The notes under the pieces are model-generated. The model ran no database searches. It was not told where the DNA came from and saw only the letters and a program-made list of their open reading frames with translations. 64,000 nucleotides of DNA. It comes from Hevea brasiliensis (lineage: Eukaryota; Streptophyta; Magnoliopsida; Malpighiales; Euphorbiaceae). Location of the stretch: contig NC_079503.1 of the NCBI RefSeq assembly GCF_030052815.1, forward strand, positions 61,422,735 to 61,486,734. The letters are read 5' to 3'. The position numbers were made by a program, and so were the translations under genes. Shown piece by piece: positions 12,572-24,570 of the stretch (its first letter is position 1; each line of letters begins with the position of its first letter).

Positions 12572-13602
12572 TGTAACACCCCTACTGTAGCAATTCAGTA
12601 TATTCTACTGTTCCGGTGACCGGTGTCGGTCTGGACAGTTAGAACATTTGGAAAAATATTTAAACTAAAGTTAGGAACCATAATTAACTAAAATATTAAT
12701 AAGAAAAATTTAGAAAAAATTTTAGAAATAAAATACAACCAAGTTAAATGAGCCGATGCCCTAGCAATGGGTAACCCAATGGGAAGTTGCGGTCCTTGCA
12801 ACTAGGAGCCCTAAACCCTAAAGAAAATTCATAAAATAATTTTTTGGACTCCAGAGAAGAGTCATTGAGAGTTCTATGGCATTAGAATGCCAAGAAAATG
12901 CTTAAAATTTTTTTTAATCGATACAGACAATTTTGGTCTATTAAGCTAAATGGAGGGCATTTTAGTCATTTCGTCTTCAGAGATGAATTTTGGCTGTCAC
13001 ACCCTACCCCTCTGTAAGGCATAACATGATCCCGTAGTATACCTAATGAATTACCAACTTCATCTACTGATAACTCATTAAATACACTACAAGGGATTTT
13101 AAAACTTTTCTTACTTCTTTTTATAGTGGTGAGCACTATTTACAGGTGTTAAAAAAAAAAAAGAATTTTTGAACTGAAGTGAAACAGCTAACACATTTGA
13201 AGAAATAATAATTTCTGTAAAAATTTTGGCAGAGTGCCATTTGTAGTTTGAATAAAGTAGTTCTTCAAAAACCTGTAACAAGCACTTCATATATATTTCT
13301 CAATCTCAAACTTCAACAGTTAAACAACACAATATATTTCTCAAGTCAAATCCACAATACTTTTCAAAGACTGAGATAAAAGAAATATAATGCAATTTTT
13401 ACAAGTCAAAATAACTCATAATTTACTTTACAACTTCAATGTACAATTTTAATTTACAACTGCTCAAAACCAAGAACACTATATACTTACAGTGAACATA
13501 CATTACAATATAAAATGCAGAATATGGTATACTCAATATACCCGATGATCTCTCAATATAGTACTAGCAGCCTAGTCTGCTAACCTATCAGTCTGTCTAC
13601 CT

Positions 13603-13643
13603 GCGACAGCAATGAAAAGCTATCGCTGAGTAAAATTTACTCA
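13603..13643 (-). other. Paired hairpins in LTR A
   Basis: GCGACAGC (13603-13610) and GCTATCGC (13619-13626) form an 8-bp stem with one G-U wobble in the element's sense RNA. Directly beside it, TGAGTAAAATTTACTCA (13627-13643) is a near-perfect palindrome, followed by GTGGTGCAC. The same arrangement occurs in A2 and in both LTRs of F. Confidence 0.6.
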
Positions 13644-13744
13644 GTGGTGCACAATAATAATTTGAAATGCGATATATATATCTTTTATTGACAGTTCACA
13701 AATCAAATGATACACAATTCCATTTCAAAATTCATATAACACAA

Positions 13745-13885
13745 ATTTGATCAAATAACTAAGTAACACAGTTTTGCCAATCAATAACACAATTTGATCA
13801 AATAACTGAAGAATACAATGTTGTCAATCAATAACACAATTTGATCAAATAATTGAATAATACAGTGTTGCCAATCAATAACACA
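13745..13885 (-). repeat. 47-bp minisatellite in LTR A, three units
   Basis: Three units of exactly 47 bp begin ATTTGATCAAATAA at 13745, 13792 and 13839, with a partial fourth at 13886. A2 also has three units (25836-25976); each LTR of F has one. This is a useful subfamily marker. Confidence 0.85.
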
Positions 13886-14332
13886 ATTTGGGCCATGACA
13901 CAATTTTTCCACACATGCTGTGTTGTACACCACGACAAGACACACTCACCCCAATAATCGAAATCAATGAGGGAGGAAGCTAGCTGAATAGTGAGTACTC
14001 ATCCACACTCACCTCAGACTGACAAGTCAAAGAGGGAGGAACATAATCACACTCACCCCAGATTGATAAGTCAAAGAGAGAGGAATATATCACACTCACC
14101 CCATAAATGGAGGAGGAACACAGTAACAGTGTCATGCCAAGTGTGAATCAAAACAATTTGAAATCACAATATTTCATACAAACCATAAATCATATTTTAT
14201 CTCAAAATTTCCATTTGCAAAGTAGGCAACACAATAATTTCCAAATACAATTCCCAAAGTTAAAACAATCAAAATTATTCATAACTCAATTCTCCAAATA
14301 AATTTTATGGTAAAAGCAGTGAATATAAAAAG

Positions 14333-14566
14333 TATTGTGCACGGACACAATTTAAAACAATAGCATACAAATAATTATAATTTACTTCAATTGAAAATTT
14401 CAAAAGAAATAACTATTGTGCACAAACACAATTTAAAACAATACAAATAATCATAATTTATTCCAATTGAAAAATTCAAAAGAATTAATTATTGTGCACA
14501 AACACAATTTAAAACAATACAAATAATCATAATTTATTCCAATTGAAAAATTCAAAAGAATTAATT
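14333..14566 (-). repeat. Tandem repeat in LTR A, units of 81, 76 and 76 bp
   Basis: Units begin TATTGTGCAC at 14333, 14414 and 14490, with the next start at 14566. A2 has two such units (26382, 26454); the F LTRs have none. A and A2 thus differ from F by stepwise expansion. Confidence 0.85.
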
Positions 14567-16373
14567 ATTGTGCACAAACCTTTGATAACTGTCTTCTGGT
14601 CTTGACTCAGTGTTTCCTTCCCTTTCCCTGAGTCTTTGTTAACTGAGAAACACAATTTGAGGTGTTTCAGTACTCATTTAAATAGTATCTAACGATAATG
14701 CTTCATAATTAATTCACTAAATTCTATTATTTGCTTAGTCAACCTAATATGTTGACCATCAATGCATTCTAGGTAAATTAGGTTTTAATGTTACTAATAT
14801 GTCACATTCGATAGTCTTTTAGGGTTGGTACATGTTACCAAATTCATTTCTATGTATCTTGCATTTTCTTGCAATTTGCTGGATTCTGGGATACTAGTTG
14901 ACCTAGCCGGACGACCTAGTTCCCTCGGTTTTCGGGTTTCGGTCAAAACTACAAACTTGTAGATCTATGTCTTATTGCAAGTGGGGAAAAATTTCAGGTC
15001 ATTCTGAGTTATGTAGACCAAGTTATGGTCATTTTACTATTGCTAGTCAAATTGCATTAAAATTGGTCACTTTAGGTCATTTTAGGTCAATTTTGGTTCG
15101 GCCAGTTTTTGGATCCGAACTTGTGCAAGCTGTTTGACTTGCTTATGGTCATTTCTGGGCTTTGGTGTCTTCATAAGACTTGTAGATATGGGTCTTAACT
15201 ATTCATGGTCAAAATTTCAGGTCAATTGGACTTGTTTTGAGTGAGTTATGGCCTAAAAACTTACTGCTGTCCAAATGGTAAATTTTCAGGCCTTAATTGC
15301 ACTTATCCGGATTTGGTCACTTTTCAAGTTACCTTACAAGCAGAATTTTGGCAAGCTTCCTTCATGAAAGTTGGCACATTTTGTGCCTAGTTTCACCTCC
15401 AATTGGTCTCATACCAATTGGAGCCACACTCTTAAGGTTCTAAGCCCAAAACACAAACTGCCCTATTTCATTTTGTTCATACTCATCAAAGATCACATTT
15501 AATACTTACCAAACTTCACCTTCATGCCAATTCTGGTTTGTACCCTAACCTAAACATATTTTACCACACATTGTTGATCATTTTGGCAGCTTACAATCAC
15601 ATTCAACATACACCATAAAATGCAGAATTTGTCAAACTCAATTACAACAATTTAATCACCTATTCATGTTCATTTACATGTCCAACCTCACACCATCACA
15701 CATATACCCAAACTGCCATAACAACTAACACAATTCAACTTTATTATTCCATAATCCAAACATGAAATAACATCCTTATGGTTCACCAAACCAGGCTGCC
15801 GATTCATGCATTACATTCCCTTAATTTCCAAGCATTCAATTTCAATACACATTCACATATACTAAGTATACATCACCCAAATAATTTCCTACACACATAA
15901 ACATTTAATCAACCCTTTAATCTACCATTTACAAGCAAGAATAAACTGTCCTCAAAGAGTTTCCATGGCTGCCAAAAATAAACATCTCCCCTAGAACATC
16001 AAACTCCAAAATTCTTTCCACAATTCAAGTACCCATAACCTCCTTACTAACTTTAATGAAGCACTAACCAAAAACACAAACTTACCACTTTGGAAACTCT
16101 TCAAAATCTCTCCAAAACTTGGTCTTCTTGCTGCCAATCTACTGCCCATGGTGTATGGACAACTTTTAGTGAAGAAAGGTGCCAAGAATGAAGCTTAAAT
16201 CAAGCTTGCATGAAGCTTTCAAGTGGACGACAATGGTGGATCTTCTTTTCACCATTTTCGGCTTAATTTGGGAGCTTGAAGATGAAGTTCAATCTGCTGT
16301 CCAAAGGGTGAGTTAGTGGTCCACTTAAATGAGTTAGTGGAGCACTATGTCAAAATTAACTATTAGTTTAATC

Positions 16374-16378
16374 TTAAC
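16374..16378. repeat. Target-site duplication of C, left copy (TTAAC)
   Basis: TTAAC precedes C and recurs at 19499-19503 just after it. The two flanks are adjacent parts of LTR A. Confidence 0.92.
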
Positions 16379-16955
16379 TGTGACAGCCCTTACCCGTCTA
16401 CAGTGTGGCCGAGCAAGTTATGCCACTCAGTGTGTCGGAACACCAATTCATGTTTCAATTTCAATTAATCCCCTTTTAATTCATTTATTTATAATTTTTG
16501 ATAAATCTAAATTACTCCGCAAATTTTATAGAAAATCCGGCGGAGTGCCGGCTATAAATTGGAAAAACAGTTCTTCTGAACCTGTTAAAAACACTCCCAA
16601 TAATATCATCACCTTATTCTCAATCAACCTCCAATATATTCTCAACAATTTCTCAATTCACTTCAGTATCTCAAAATTCAATTAAATTCAAACCACAGTC
16701 AACTCAATGAAAAATGCTCAATTTATTACTGAACATATTTTATAGATACTTACATCAAAAGCTTAATTACATGAATTTATGATATACATTACAGAAGGTT
16801 ACAAAATAAAAAATATCAAAATATCAGAATATCAAAGTGGCCTAATATCCTACCAAATGCACTGCAATGTGAGGTGACTCTGAACTCTGAGTGCAGATAT
16901 GAAGGCTCACCCTGTATGAGGTCTGTTGGACTCCCCAGCTATGTCTCCAGTACCT

Positions 16956-16994
16956 GCGCGTGGCAAAAGTGACGCGCTAAGCAATTCTGCTTAG
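16956..16994 (-). other. Paired hairpins in LTR C (perfect stems)
   Basis: GCGCGT (16956-16961) pairs perfectly with ACGCGC (16972-16977). Overlapping at one base, CTAAGCA-ATTC-TGCTTAG (16977-16994, read with the shared C) is a perfect 7-bp stem with a 4-base loop, followed by TGGTG. It is the cleanest example of the motif in the window. Confidence 0.65.
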
Positions 16995-17002
16995 TGGTGA
17001 CA

Positions 17003-17032
17003 ATATAAAATAAAATAAAATAAAATAAAATA
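17003..17032 (+). repeat. (TAAAA)n microsatellite
   Basis: About five to six consecutive TAAAA units inside LTR C. Confidence 0.8.
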
Positions 17033-20000
17033 TGTGTGCAAAATGTATGTTTACATTTTTGGGTGGACTAAATTTTAAATATTTATTGCAATATTATTCG
17101 ATTAAAGTTTGGTAAGATTTATTAACACTGCCTGAGTAACCTATACTAGTTGGATCGGATCGATAAATGGGTAACCGCATCGGGTACTAAGTACATCGGA
17201 CCATCACACCATCGGTCACATTGTGTCTCCCGACAAATGTAATGCCTAATAAGTCAGAATAATTATCGGGGATTAAACCCGAGTATAACATCTCAATATC
17301 ATAGCCAAAGACTAATATGTCCCGGAATGGCATGGAAAGCCATGAAAAACAGAATAGCATGAAGCCATATGCAGTACTGCTAACAGAACCCTATTGGCAT
17401 GCCAACCTATCCAAACCAATCACATTAGGCCTACTAGGGCATTTAACACTTTTAATTTGTGTAATTCTTTGAAATTGAAATTTTTATGACTACTATTCAT
17501 TTCATTAGTCAACCAAAATGTTGACTTTTGCATTGACAATAGGTAAATTAGTTTAAATATCATCAACATACCACATTTTGCATTTTAAACTTGTTGGTAT
17601 TGGTTGCCAATACCATCTCTAAGCTTAATATGAATTGGACAGAATTTTTAGTTTTCAATCTTTGGGATTACTGTTCCATTAGTCACTCTTACAGTGGGAA
17701 TTTGGAAAAATGATCAACATGAAAGTTGTTTCTTATTTTGTCTAGTTGAATTTCCTTTTTTGAATCACTCCATTTGGAGTTTTTTAGCTCAAGTTATGGC
17801 CTAAACACCATAACTGGCCGGATTAGACAGATTCCAAAATTCTGGGTAAAATTGTTTCTGCTAGATTTGGTAACTCAAGTTTGGTTGGCAATTTGACTAG
17901 GTTATGGTCATAATTTGCGTTAGGTTTCTTCATAAAAGTTGTTGGTCTATATCTCAACTTGTTGCTGGTAAAATTTCAGGTCAACTTGCTACATTGAGTT
18001 ATGGCCAAATGACCAAAAACTGTTCATTTGGTCATTTTGCCCAGGCAGATTGCAGGTCACCCTAATTAGGGCAAAATTTTGGTCAACTTGGTCTGGTCTT
18101 ATGGGCATGGTTTCTTCACCAAAGTTGTGCCATTTTGTGTCTAGTTTCATGTCCAATTGGCCAAACATCAATTGAACCTCTACAATTCAAGTTATGGCTG
18201 TCCAAACAGGCTGGACTCACATCGAAACTTGCAGGTCACACAAGGCAGCCACACCAACCTTAAATCCCACAACCCAATTCACTTCATTTTTGATTCAAAC
18301 CAAACCAAATGGTCATAAATTGACCATTAAAATCTACTTCCATCATTACAAGATCAAAGTCTCATTCTTCAACCCAAACCCTAACTCAACATTTCAAAAC
18401 CATGCATTATCATTGCATTTAACAATTCACTTATGAGATACACATTAAGGGTAGCCATACTAGCATGTTAGCTTCCCAACAATCATCACCATATTACCCT
18501 AACCATGGCTGCCAAAATTTAGGGTTAGCATACCAATGGTGCTTCATCAAATTTCTTTGTCATTTACCCACATTTATAGTTCTTAAACATGAAATTTAAG
18601 TGAAATTCAAGGTTTAGGTCACTAACCTCTAATGGAGTGAATTTCCCACTTGCTCAAAGTCTTGGTTTCCTTTTCTTTTTGCTCCCACAAGAATCACCAA
18701 GATGATAGAATGAATTTTTGTGTTGGTAATTAGGGTTTTTTAGTGGGAGAAAGCTAAGAAAAATGGAGGTTGGAAGGTTGTTAATGGTGGAATAAGGAAA
18801 GGGGTGTGGGGTGGCTTGAAGAAGAAGAGAGAGAGCTGTTTGGGTTTCTAGAATTCTGCCTCAATTATCCCTTTTTATTAAATTTTAATTATCTTGCTTA
18901 ATTTTGATTGGCCATAGCTTTTTTAATTACCTCATGCTTACATAAGCATGAGGTAATAAATCCCATTATTTCCATTTTCTTTTCTTTCATTGCTTATTCA
19001 TTTTTAAATAAATTTTCATTAATATTTGTTCATATTTTATGTCATATAATTCACTTGCATAAATGGACAAGTTGGTCAAAAATCATCTCTGAAGACGAAA
19101 TGACCAAAATGCCCTCCATTTGGCTTACTGGGCCAAAATTGTCTGTACCAATTGAAAAATTTTTCTAAGCATTTTCTTGGCATTCTAATGCCATAAGAAC
19201 CTCAATGATCCTTCTTTGGAGTCCCAAAAATTATTTTATAATTTTTCCCCTGGGTCTAGGGCTCCTAGTTGCGAGAACCGCAACTTCTCACTAGGTTACC
19301 CATTGTTAGGGCACTGGCTCATTTAACTTGGTTGTATTTTATTTCTAAAATTTTTCATAAATTTTTCTTATTAATATTTGAGTTAGTTTTGGTTCCTCAC
19401 TTTAGTTTAAATATTTTTCCGAACGTTCTAGCTGTCTGGATCGACACTGGTCACCGGAACAATAGAATGTAGGGAGTTGCTATCGGAAGGGTGTTACATT
19501 AACTTTCATTTTCCCACATTTAACTCTCCATTTTTACTATTTACATTAGGTACCACTAATTTAATTTTTCATTATATTTTCCAAGTGTAATATCATGTAT
19601 TTTTAATGGAAATTTAGGTTAAAAGATAACTCGGGGTGTCAAATGATCACAATGCCCCTATTCGGGTTGCATTCCCGATTTTTTGGTAATACCGGGTTTT
19701 GTCCGTTTTTTCGATTTCTCACTTTTCTTTGTACTAATTATTTAATTTTTATTTAATATTTCTAATGATATTTATACTTCAATAGGGGTCTATTTAAGTC
19801 CTAAAAATAATTTCCAGGGTTCCCCGCGGTCCAGGGCTAGTCAACAGTCCACGCCGTGACTTCCCGGTGCGATCACCCATCGCTAGGGTTCTCGGCTCGC
19901 TTAACTTGGTTGCATTTCTTTAATATTATTTTTCCTTTGTTTTTCTTGTATTCTCTTTTCTTGTATTTCATTATTTTATGTCTTCTCACTCATAACGAAG

Positions 20001-20082
20001 TGTAGTTCTAGGCATCCTAGCTGTCCGGACAACACTGGTCACTGGAACAGTAGAACGCACTACCGAACATAGGGGTGTTACA

Positions 20083-20087
20083 TTGGC
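20083..20087. repeat. Target-site duplication of A, right copy (TTGGC)
   Basis: It matches TTGGC at 12990-12994. Between the two copies lies solo LTR A. Confidence 0.92.
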
Positions 20088-22164
20088 CGACTTATCCAAT
20101 TAAGTAAATAATTATTATGACATCAAATGTGAATAAATATTGCTAAAAATTAAATTGAAAATGAGTATAGAAGAAAGGAAAAGAAAATGAAAGAAAATGC
20201 CAATTATGACATCACCATGATGTCATTAAACCATTTCCACCAATCACATTTAACCAAGCCCACTTAAAAAAAATAAAAAGAGGTAAAAGGAGGTAAAAAT
20301 AAACAAAATCTATCTACTTTCTTCCTTAAGAAAACCAGGCATCACCCTTCCCACCCCAACCACCATGAAAGCTTAAGGTAAGCTTGAAATCACCCACCAA
20401 TTCACCTTGAAACCACTATCTTGCTTCACAAAAAAGTGATCTTGCATCTTGAACAACCTCTAGCTAGTAAAAAGAAGAAGAAAGAAGGAAGTTTTAGAGA
20501 CTTGGAAGAGTGAGCAAAAGAGGTTAGTGTCCAATCTCTTAGCACTTTTACTTGATTCATGCTTAATGCCATGAGATAAGTAGAAAATGTAAGAAAAACA
20601 AAATAAAAATTATGTGTATCCATACCTATAAATTTTAGCAGCCTAGGGGTGGTTAGGGTTTGATGAATTTACTTGAAGCAAAGTGTTTATGAGCTGCCCA
20701 TAGCATAAGATAAGTGCTTGAACATGATTGTGTAAGTGAAATGCAAGTATAGTGTATGAATAAACTTGAGAACTTGGACATTTGAATAACATTAGGGTTT
20801 GCTCATGTAATGATATGTTAACCTTGTAATGGTCAATTAGTGACCATTTGAATATGTGTGAGGAGGAATTGAAGTGAGTAATGATGTTGGAGTGGAACTT
20901 AGGCATGCTGCCCTTGGTGACCTGCAGGACTGGGTGTGAGTCCAGTAGGTTTGGGCAGCTATAAATGGAGTTGTAGAGGTTCAATTAGTATAAGGCCAAT
21001 TGGACATGAAACTAGACACATAATGGCACAATTTTGGTGGAGAAACCCTGCCTAGAAAACCAAACCAAGTTGACCTAAAAAATGCTCAAATCCGGGTGAC
21101 TTGCATTCTACCTAGGCAAAATAACTAAATGAACAGTGTTCATTCATTTGGTCATAACTCAGTGTAGAAAGGTCCAATTGACCTAAAATTTTACCAGCAG
21201 AAAGATGAGACATAGAGCTACAACTTTCATGAAGAAACTAAACCCAAAATTTGATCATAACATGCTAAAAAACTGACCTACATTTAGTGTACAAAACACT
21301 GTAGATTTGGTTCTATCCAAAAAATCTGGAAAATTTGCAATCCATCCAGTTATGGTGTTTAGGCTATAACTTGAGTTACAAAACTCCAAATAGAGTGATT
21401 CAAAAAAAGAAATATAACTAGACACAATAAGGAACAACTTTCATGAAGACAACTTTATCAAATTCCTACTGTACAAATGACCAATGGAATAGTAAACATA
21501 ATGCTTGAAATTTGAAAATTATGAATAACTAACACTAAGCTTTGAAATGGAATTGGCAACCAATGCCAACAACTTTAAAATACAAAATGTGGTATTTTGG
21601 GGATATTAAAACCAATATACATATTGTCAATGCAAAAGTCAACATTTTAGTTGACTAATGAAATGAATAGTAACCTTACACATAAAGTACAAATATTCAA
21701 GAAATGACTTTGTAATATGCCCTAGTAGGACTAATGTGATTGGTTTGGATAGGTTGGCATGCCAATAGGGTTCTGATAGCAGTACTGTGTATGATGTATG
21801 GCTTCATTGCCATTCTGTGATGTGATAGCCTATGGCTATACTGATTGTGATGTTTTACTTGGCTTTATGCCTTATTGCTTTTACAGCTTATTAGCCATTC
21901 TGTTTGCACACCGGGAGACACATTGTGACAGATGGTGTGATTGCCCGAGGTACCTGGTACCCAGTGCTAGTTTACCCGTTTATCCAATCTGGTTAATTTG
22001 TATAGGTTACTTAGGCATGAAAAAGTATAATTGTAATTGAACTGATTATTAGCCCTCAACTAAACAATAAGTTAGTAATTATTCCTTTTTTTTTTTATGA
22101 ACATAATAACTAGGAAATTATTATTTTTATTTGCATATTATATTTTCTTGTATTATTGGCACCA

Positions 22165-22201
22165 CTAAGTTTTATGCTTAGCGTGTTGCTTTTGCAACGC
22201 G
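22165..22201 (+). other. Paired hairpins in LTR B
   Basis: CTAAG (22165-22169) pairs with CTTAG (22177-22181). Then GCG-TG-TTGC, a TTTT loop and GCAA-CGC form a 7-bp stem with a TG bulge, followed by GTAGGTACTG. The position and flanking CACCACT box match LTRs C and D. Confidence 0.55.
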
Positions 22202-22838
22202 TAGGTACTGAAAATTTGGATAGAGGGCTAGTAAACCACAGATTGGGTAAGGTCGTTCATAGTTAGTGTCCGTGTCACCTGACAGACTACAATATCATTG
22301 GTAGGACACTAGGTCCCATTTTGTATTTTGTGATTTTTGTAAGTTTTGTAATTAAACTCTTATTTATCATGTATATTTGAAACATATGTAATATAATTTT
22401 ATATTAATGTAAGTATTTGTAACTTTGTGTTTATAAATAACATATGTAAATTTATTTATGATTTGAGCATGATGATGATGTGAAATGAATCAATGACAAA
22501 TGGAGGAATTATTAAGAAATTATTGTAAATTGATGTGAGAATTGGAGTTGTGATTTGAACAATTATTGGAAGTGTTTTTCACAGGTTTTGAAGAACTGTT
22601 TTCTCCATTTTTAGCCGGTACCCTACTGGATTTTCTATAAAATTTTGGAACATTAAATGAATTTATAATTTCAATAAATGACTTAAATAAGTCAAATTTT
22701 ACAAATTGCATTTTATCACCATAAAGAAATAAATTAAGGAAGAATAAAAACGATTGAAATAAAAAATGGTATTTCGCTACACTGTGTGATATATCTTGCT
22801 CGACTACACAGTAGACGGGTAAGGGGTGTCACAAATAC

Positions 22839-23795
22839 GTAATGCCTACAAGTGCTCTAATAGGTACCGTTAATTGCCACCAAAGACAGAGAAAGGGCTT
22901 GCAAGGACGGCGATACGTAATACCTACAAGTGCTCTGATAGGTTACTTGGGCATAAATATAAGTAATGAGTCTTAAATATAATTAAATACCAAGAAGATT
23001 ATAGATATGAGTAATAAGCTAAAAAAAATTTTAAATAATTACATGAAGAAACCACTGATATGACTTTAAAAGACAAAGAAGGAAATAAGTGTACAGATAA
23101 GATACGGATAATTAAATTATTCCCAAAGTGCAATTGAAATATACAATTGACTTAGAATTATGAAATATCACATATTATTGTCATTTTAAATCATTTAGTT
23201 ATTCTGCTTTAAGATTATGCACCACTAAACAATTTGCTTAGCGCGTTGGATTTTCCATCACGTAGGTACTGAAGATCAGCAGCCACCAAAGTAGTACTCT
23301 GATTACAGTTGTCCAAATCTGCTACAATCCAGAGTCTAGAGTCACATCATCAGTTATAATATTTTGGTAGGGCTCATGTATAGACTAGTATTTTGGTTCA
23401 TATAATTACAAGTTTGTGAAGTAAATAAAATTTGTAATTATGTATTTTGGATTGTAAATAAAGTTATAAATTTCTGTATATGAATGTCTATATAAATGAA
23501 TGAATGCACAACATAATTTCTAGAAATTGTATGAGCAAAAATGACATGATATGACATGTAGAGATATGAAAATATTTTTAACAGGTAACTGGTGGAACCC
23601 GTTAGATGCCAATTAAACAGAGGAGGTTCTGCCTAGGTATCCACAGAAATAAATTGTGATAAATTTTTTTTTTCCACATGTTTTTTACAAAGTTTAAAAA
23701 TTAACAATGGACACGACAGGATAAGATAGGGTGCTCCGACATCGAATGTGGCACTCCTCGCTCGGCTACATTGTAGATGAGTGAGGGACATCACA
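22839..23795 (+). repeat. 5' LTR of D, second part
   Basis: It resumes D exactly after B's AATAC. It carries a diverged tandem copy of the stretch that B interrupted (CGATACGTAATACCTAC near 22911), a version of the paired hairpins (23225-23256), and ends GACATCACA at 23795, six bases before the primer-binding site. Confidence 0.82.
23225..23256 (+). other. Paired hairpins in LTR D (weaker)
   Basis: CTAAAC and GCTTAG pair with one mismatch. The second stem, around TTGGATTTTCCA, is short. The flanking CACCACT and CGTAGGTACTG boxes are conserved with B and C, so the module is recognisable although its stems have decayed. Confidence 0.45.
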
Positions 23796-24259
23796 TTTTA
23801 GTGGTATCAGAGCAAAGGTATAGGTGATTCTCGACCTAGATAGATAGAAAGAAATAGTTGCATCACATGTATGGGCCTTTAGATAGAGTCGAGGTAACAC
23901 TAATGCAAATATGTTTTCTCTGGTTATTTTAGGTTAAGGTATGGATCTCGGTCCATAGAAAGTCATAGATTCGAAAAGGATAAGTATAGAAAAAAAATTT
24001 GATCTATTGGGATATACTGTGGTAACTACGTAATGTTCTCGATGTTCTGCTGTAAGCTGCTGATTACAGTACCGACTTGGGACTATTGTGTAGTAAATCG
24101 AGATGAGGATAAGATTGTAAAACTAGGACTACTAAGACAGAATAAAGAGAAAGTAAAGTATTATAACATGGAAAAGTGAAAAGACAAAGAGATAGCAGTC
24201 CGTCAATTATTTACACTGGGTAAATTTCGAGGACGAAATTTTATTTAGAAGAGAAGAAT
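23796..24259 (+). other. Interior of D: primer site, non-coding leader, polypurine tract
   Basis: TGGTATCAGAGC (23802-23813) is a perfect initiator tRNA-Met primer site. The following ~400 bp has no open frame resembling gag or pol. At 24222-24241 AAATTTCG/CGAAATTT forms a perfect 8-bp stem with loop AGGA. It is followed by the purine tract AGAAGAGAAGAA ending at 24258, next to the 3' LTR stub. An interior this short would have to use proteins from another element. Confidence 0.78.
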
Positions 24260-24303
24260 TATAACACCCTCACCATTGGTAGTCCGTACGCTCTACTGTT
24301 CCG
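24260..24303 (+). repeat. 3' LTR stub of D (44 bp)
   Basis: It begins TATAACACCC (TG changed to TA) and follows the 5' LTR start through AGTCCGTACGCTCTA to GTTCCG. It is then cut off, and the host RNase H sequence resumes. No target duplication can be found on this side. Confidence 0.8.
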
Positions 24304-24570
24304 TTAGATCTTAAGAGCAAAGACAACTACTACTAGCTCCAATCATGAGTGGGATAATTCCTCTCATGTGGCTTAAGCTGGCATAAAGCATAGGCAATAA
24401 CATTTCTATCTTGCATCAACACACAACCTAATCCATTATGAGAAGCATCACTATAGATAGTGTGCTCTTTACTCGATGTAGGTAAAGTTAAGACTGGAGC
24501 TTCGGTCAAACACCGTTTTAACTTATTAAAGCTCTCCTGGCACTGCTTAGTCCACTAAAATTTTACATAT
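24304..24570 (-). pseudogene. RNase H region of E, truncated
   Basis: RNase H removes the RNA strand during cDNA synthesis. The minus strand reads [36 protein letters not shown] and HERNYPTHD, typical of the Ty3 RNase H start with the first catalytic Asp in YSDAS. After HD a 1-base loss shifts the frame (the expected [12 protein letters not shown] is still readable in another frame) up to 24304. The remaining ~65 residues of the domain that should precede the integrase linker at 9458 are absent, removed with D's 3' LTR. A stop also separates this part from RT near 24557. Confidence 0.82.

Larger units (their letters stand above)
16379..19498 (-). mobile_element. Solo LTR C (family 2), innermost layer of the left nest
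   Basis: The plus strand runs from TGTGACAGCCC (16379) to GGGTGTTACA (19498), 3,120 bp, uninterrupted, with perfect TTAAC duplications. It is a paralogue of B: the reverse complement of its right end matches the start of B, and its left end matches the end of B. It therefore acts as an empty-site control for the A insertion in B. It carries a simple (TAAAA)n tract near 17003-17032, perfect paired hairpins (16956-16994), three internal modules (anchors 17722, 17935, 18121) and the U3 box (19098-19114). The open frames within it (16347-16685, 18194-18436, 18908-19168, 19269-19472) are non-coding LTR sequence. Confidence 0.92.
12995..20082 (-). mobile_element. Solo LTR A (family 1), minus orientation, interrupted by C
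   Basis: The plus strand runs from TGTCACACCC to GGTGTTACA. TTGGC lies on both sides (12990-12994 and 20083-20087). With C and its extra TTAAC removed, it is 3,963 bp, about 300 bp longer than the LTRs of F. The extra length lies mainly in a 47-bp minisatellite (13745-13885) and a 76-bp tandem repeat (14333-14566). LTR C carries the matching sequence of B uninterrupted, which independently supports the insertion point. No coding content. Confidence 0.92.
12572..22833 (+). mobile_element. Solo LTR B (family 2), plus orientation, interrupted by A
   Basis: It runs from TGTAACACCCC at 12572 to GGGGTGTCACA at 22833, with perfect AATAC duplications outside. Without A and its duplicated TTGGC it is 3,169 bp (12572-12994 plus 20088-22833). 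Its sequence is the same family as LTR C, in opposite orientation. No primer site, polypurine tract or interior accompanies it, so it is a solo LTR left by LTR-LTR recombination. The shared U3 box is at 12955-12971, directly before the A insertion. Three copies of the internal module lie near 21032, 21224 and 21438. Short frames such as 21798-22040 are not recognisable genes. Confidence 0.9.
9459..24303 (+). mobile_element. Element D: Ty3-type LTR element with a 464-bp non-coding interior and a 44-bp 3' LTR stub, hosting B, A and C
   Basis: The plus strand starts TGTAATACCCTCACC and reads as an LTR to 23795 (interrupted by B). It continues with a tRNA-Met primer site, a short interior without gag or pol, a polypurine tract, and the first 44 bp of a second LTR (24260-24303) that matches the start of the first. 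Where LTR2 stops, the host RNase H frame resumes, but about 200 bp of host sequence is missing. This fits one deletion that removed most of D's 3' LTR together with flanking E sequence. D is either a non-autonomous derivative or lost its interior. Confidence 0.82.

Noticed and set aside
18934..18955. Palindrome TCATGCTTACATAAGCATGA as a possible MITE or hairpin RNA
   Set aside because: It is an isolated short palindrome inside solo LTR C with no flanking duplication.
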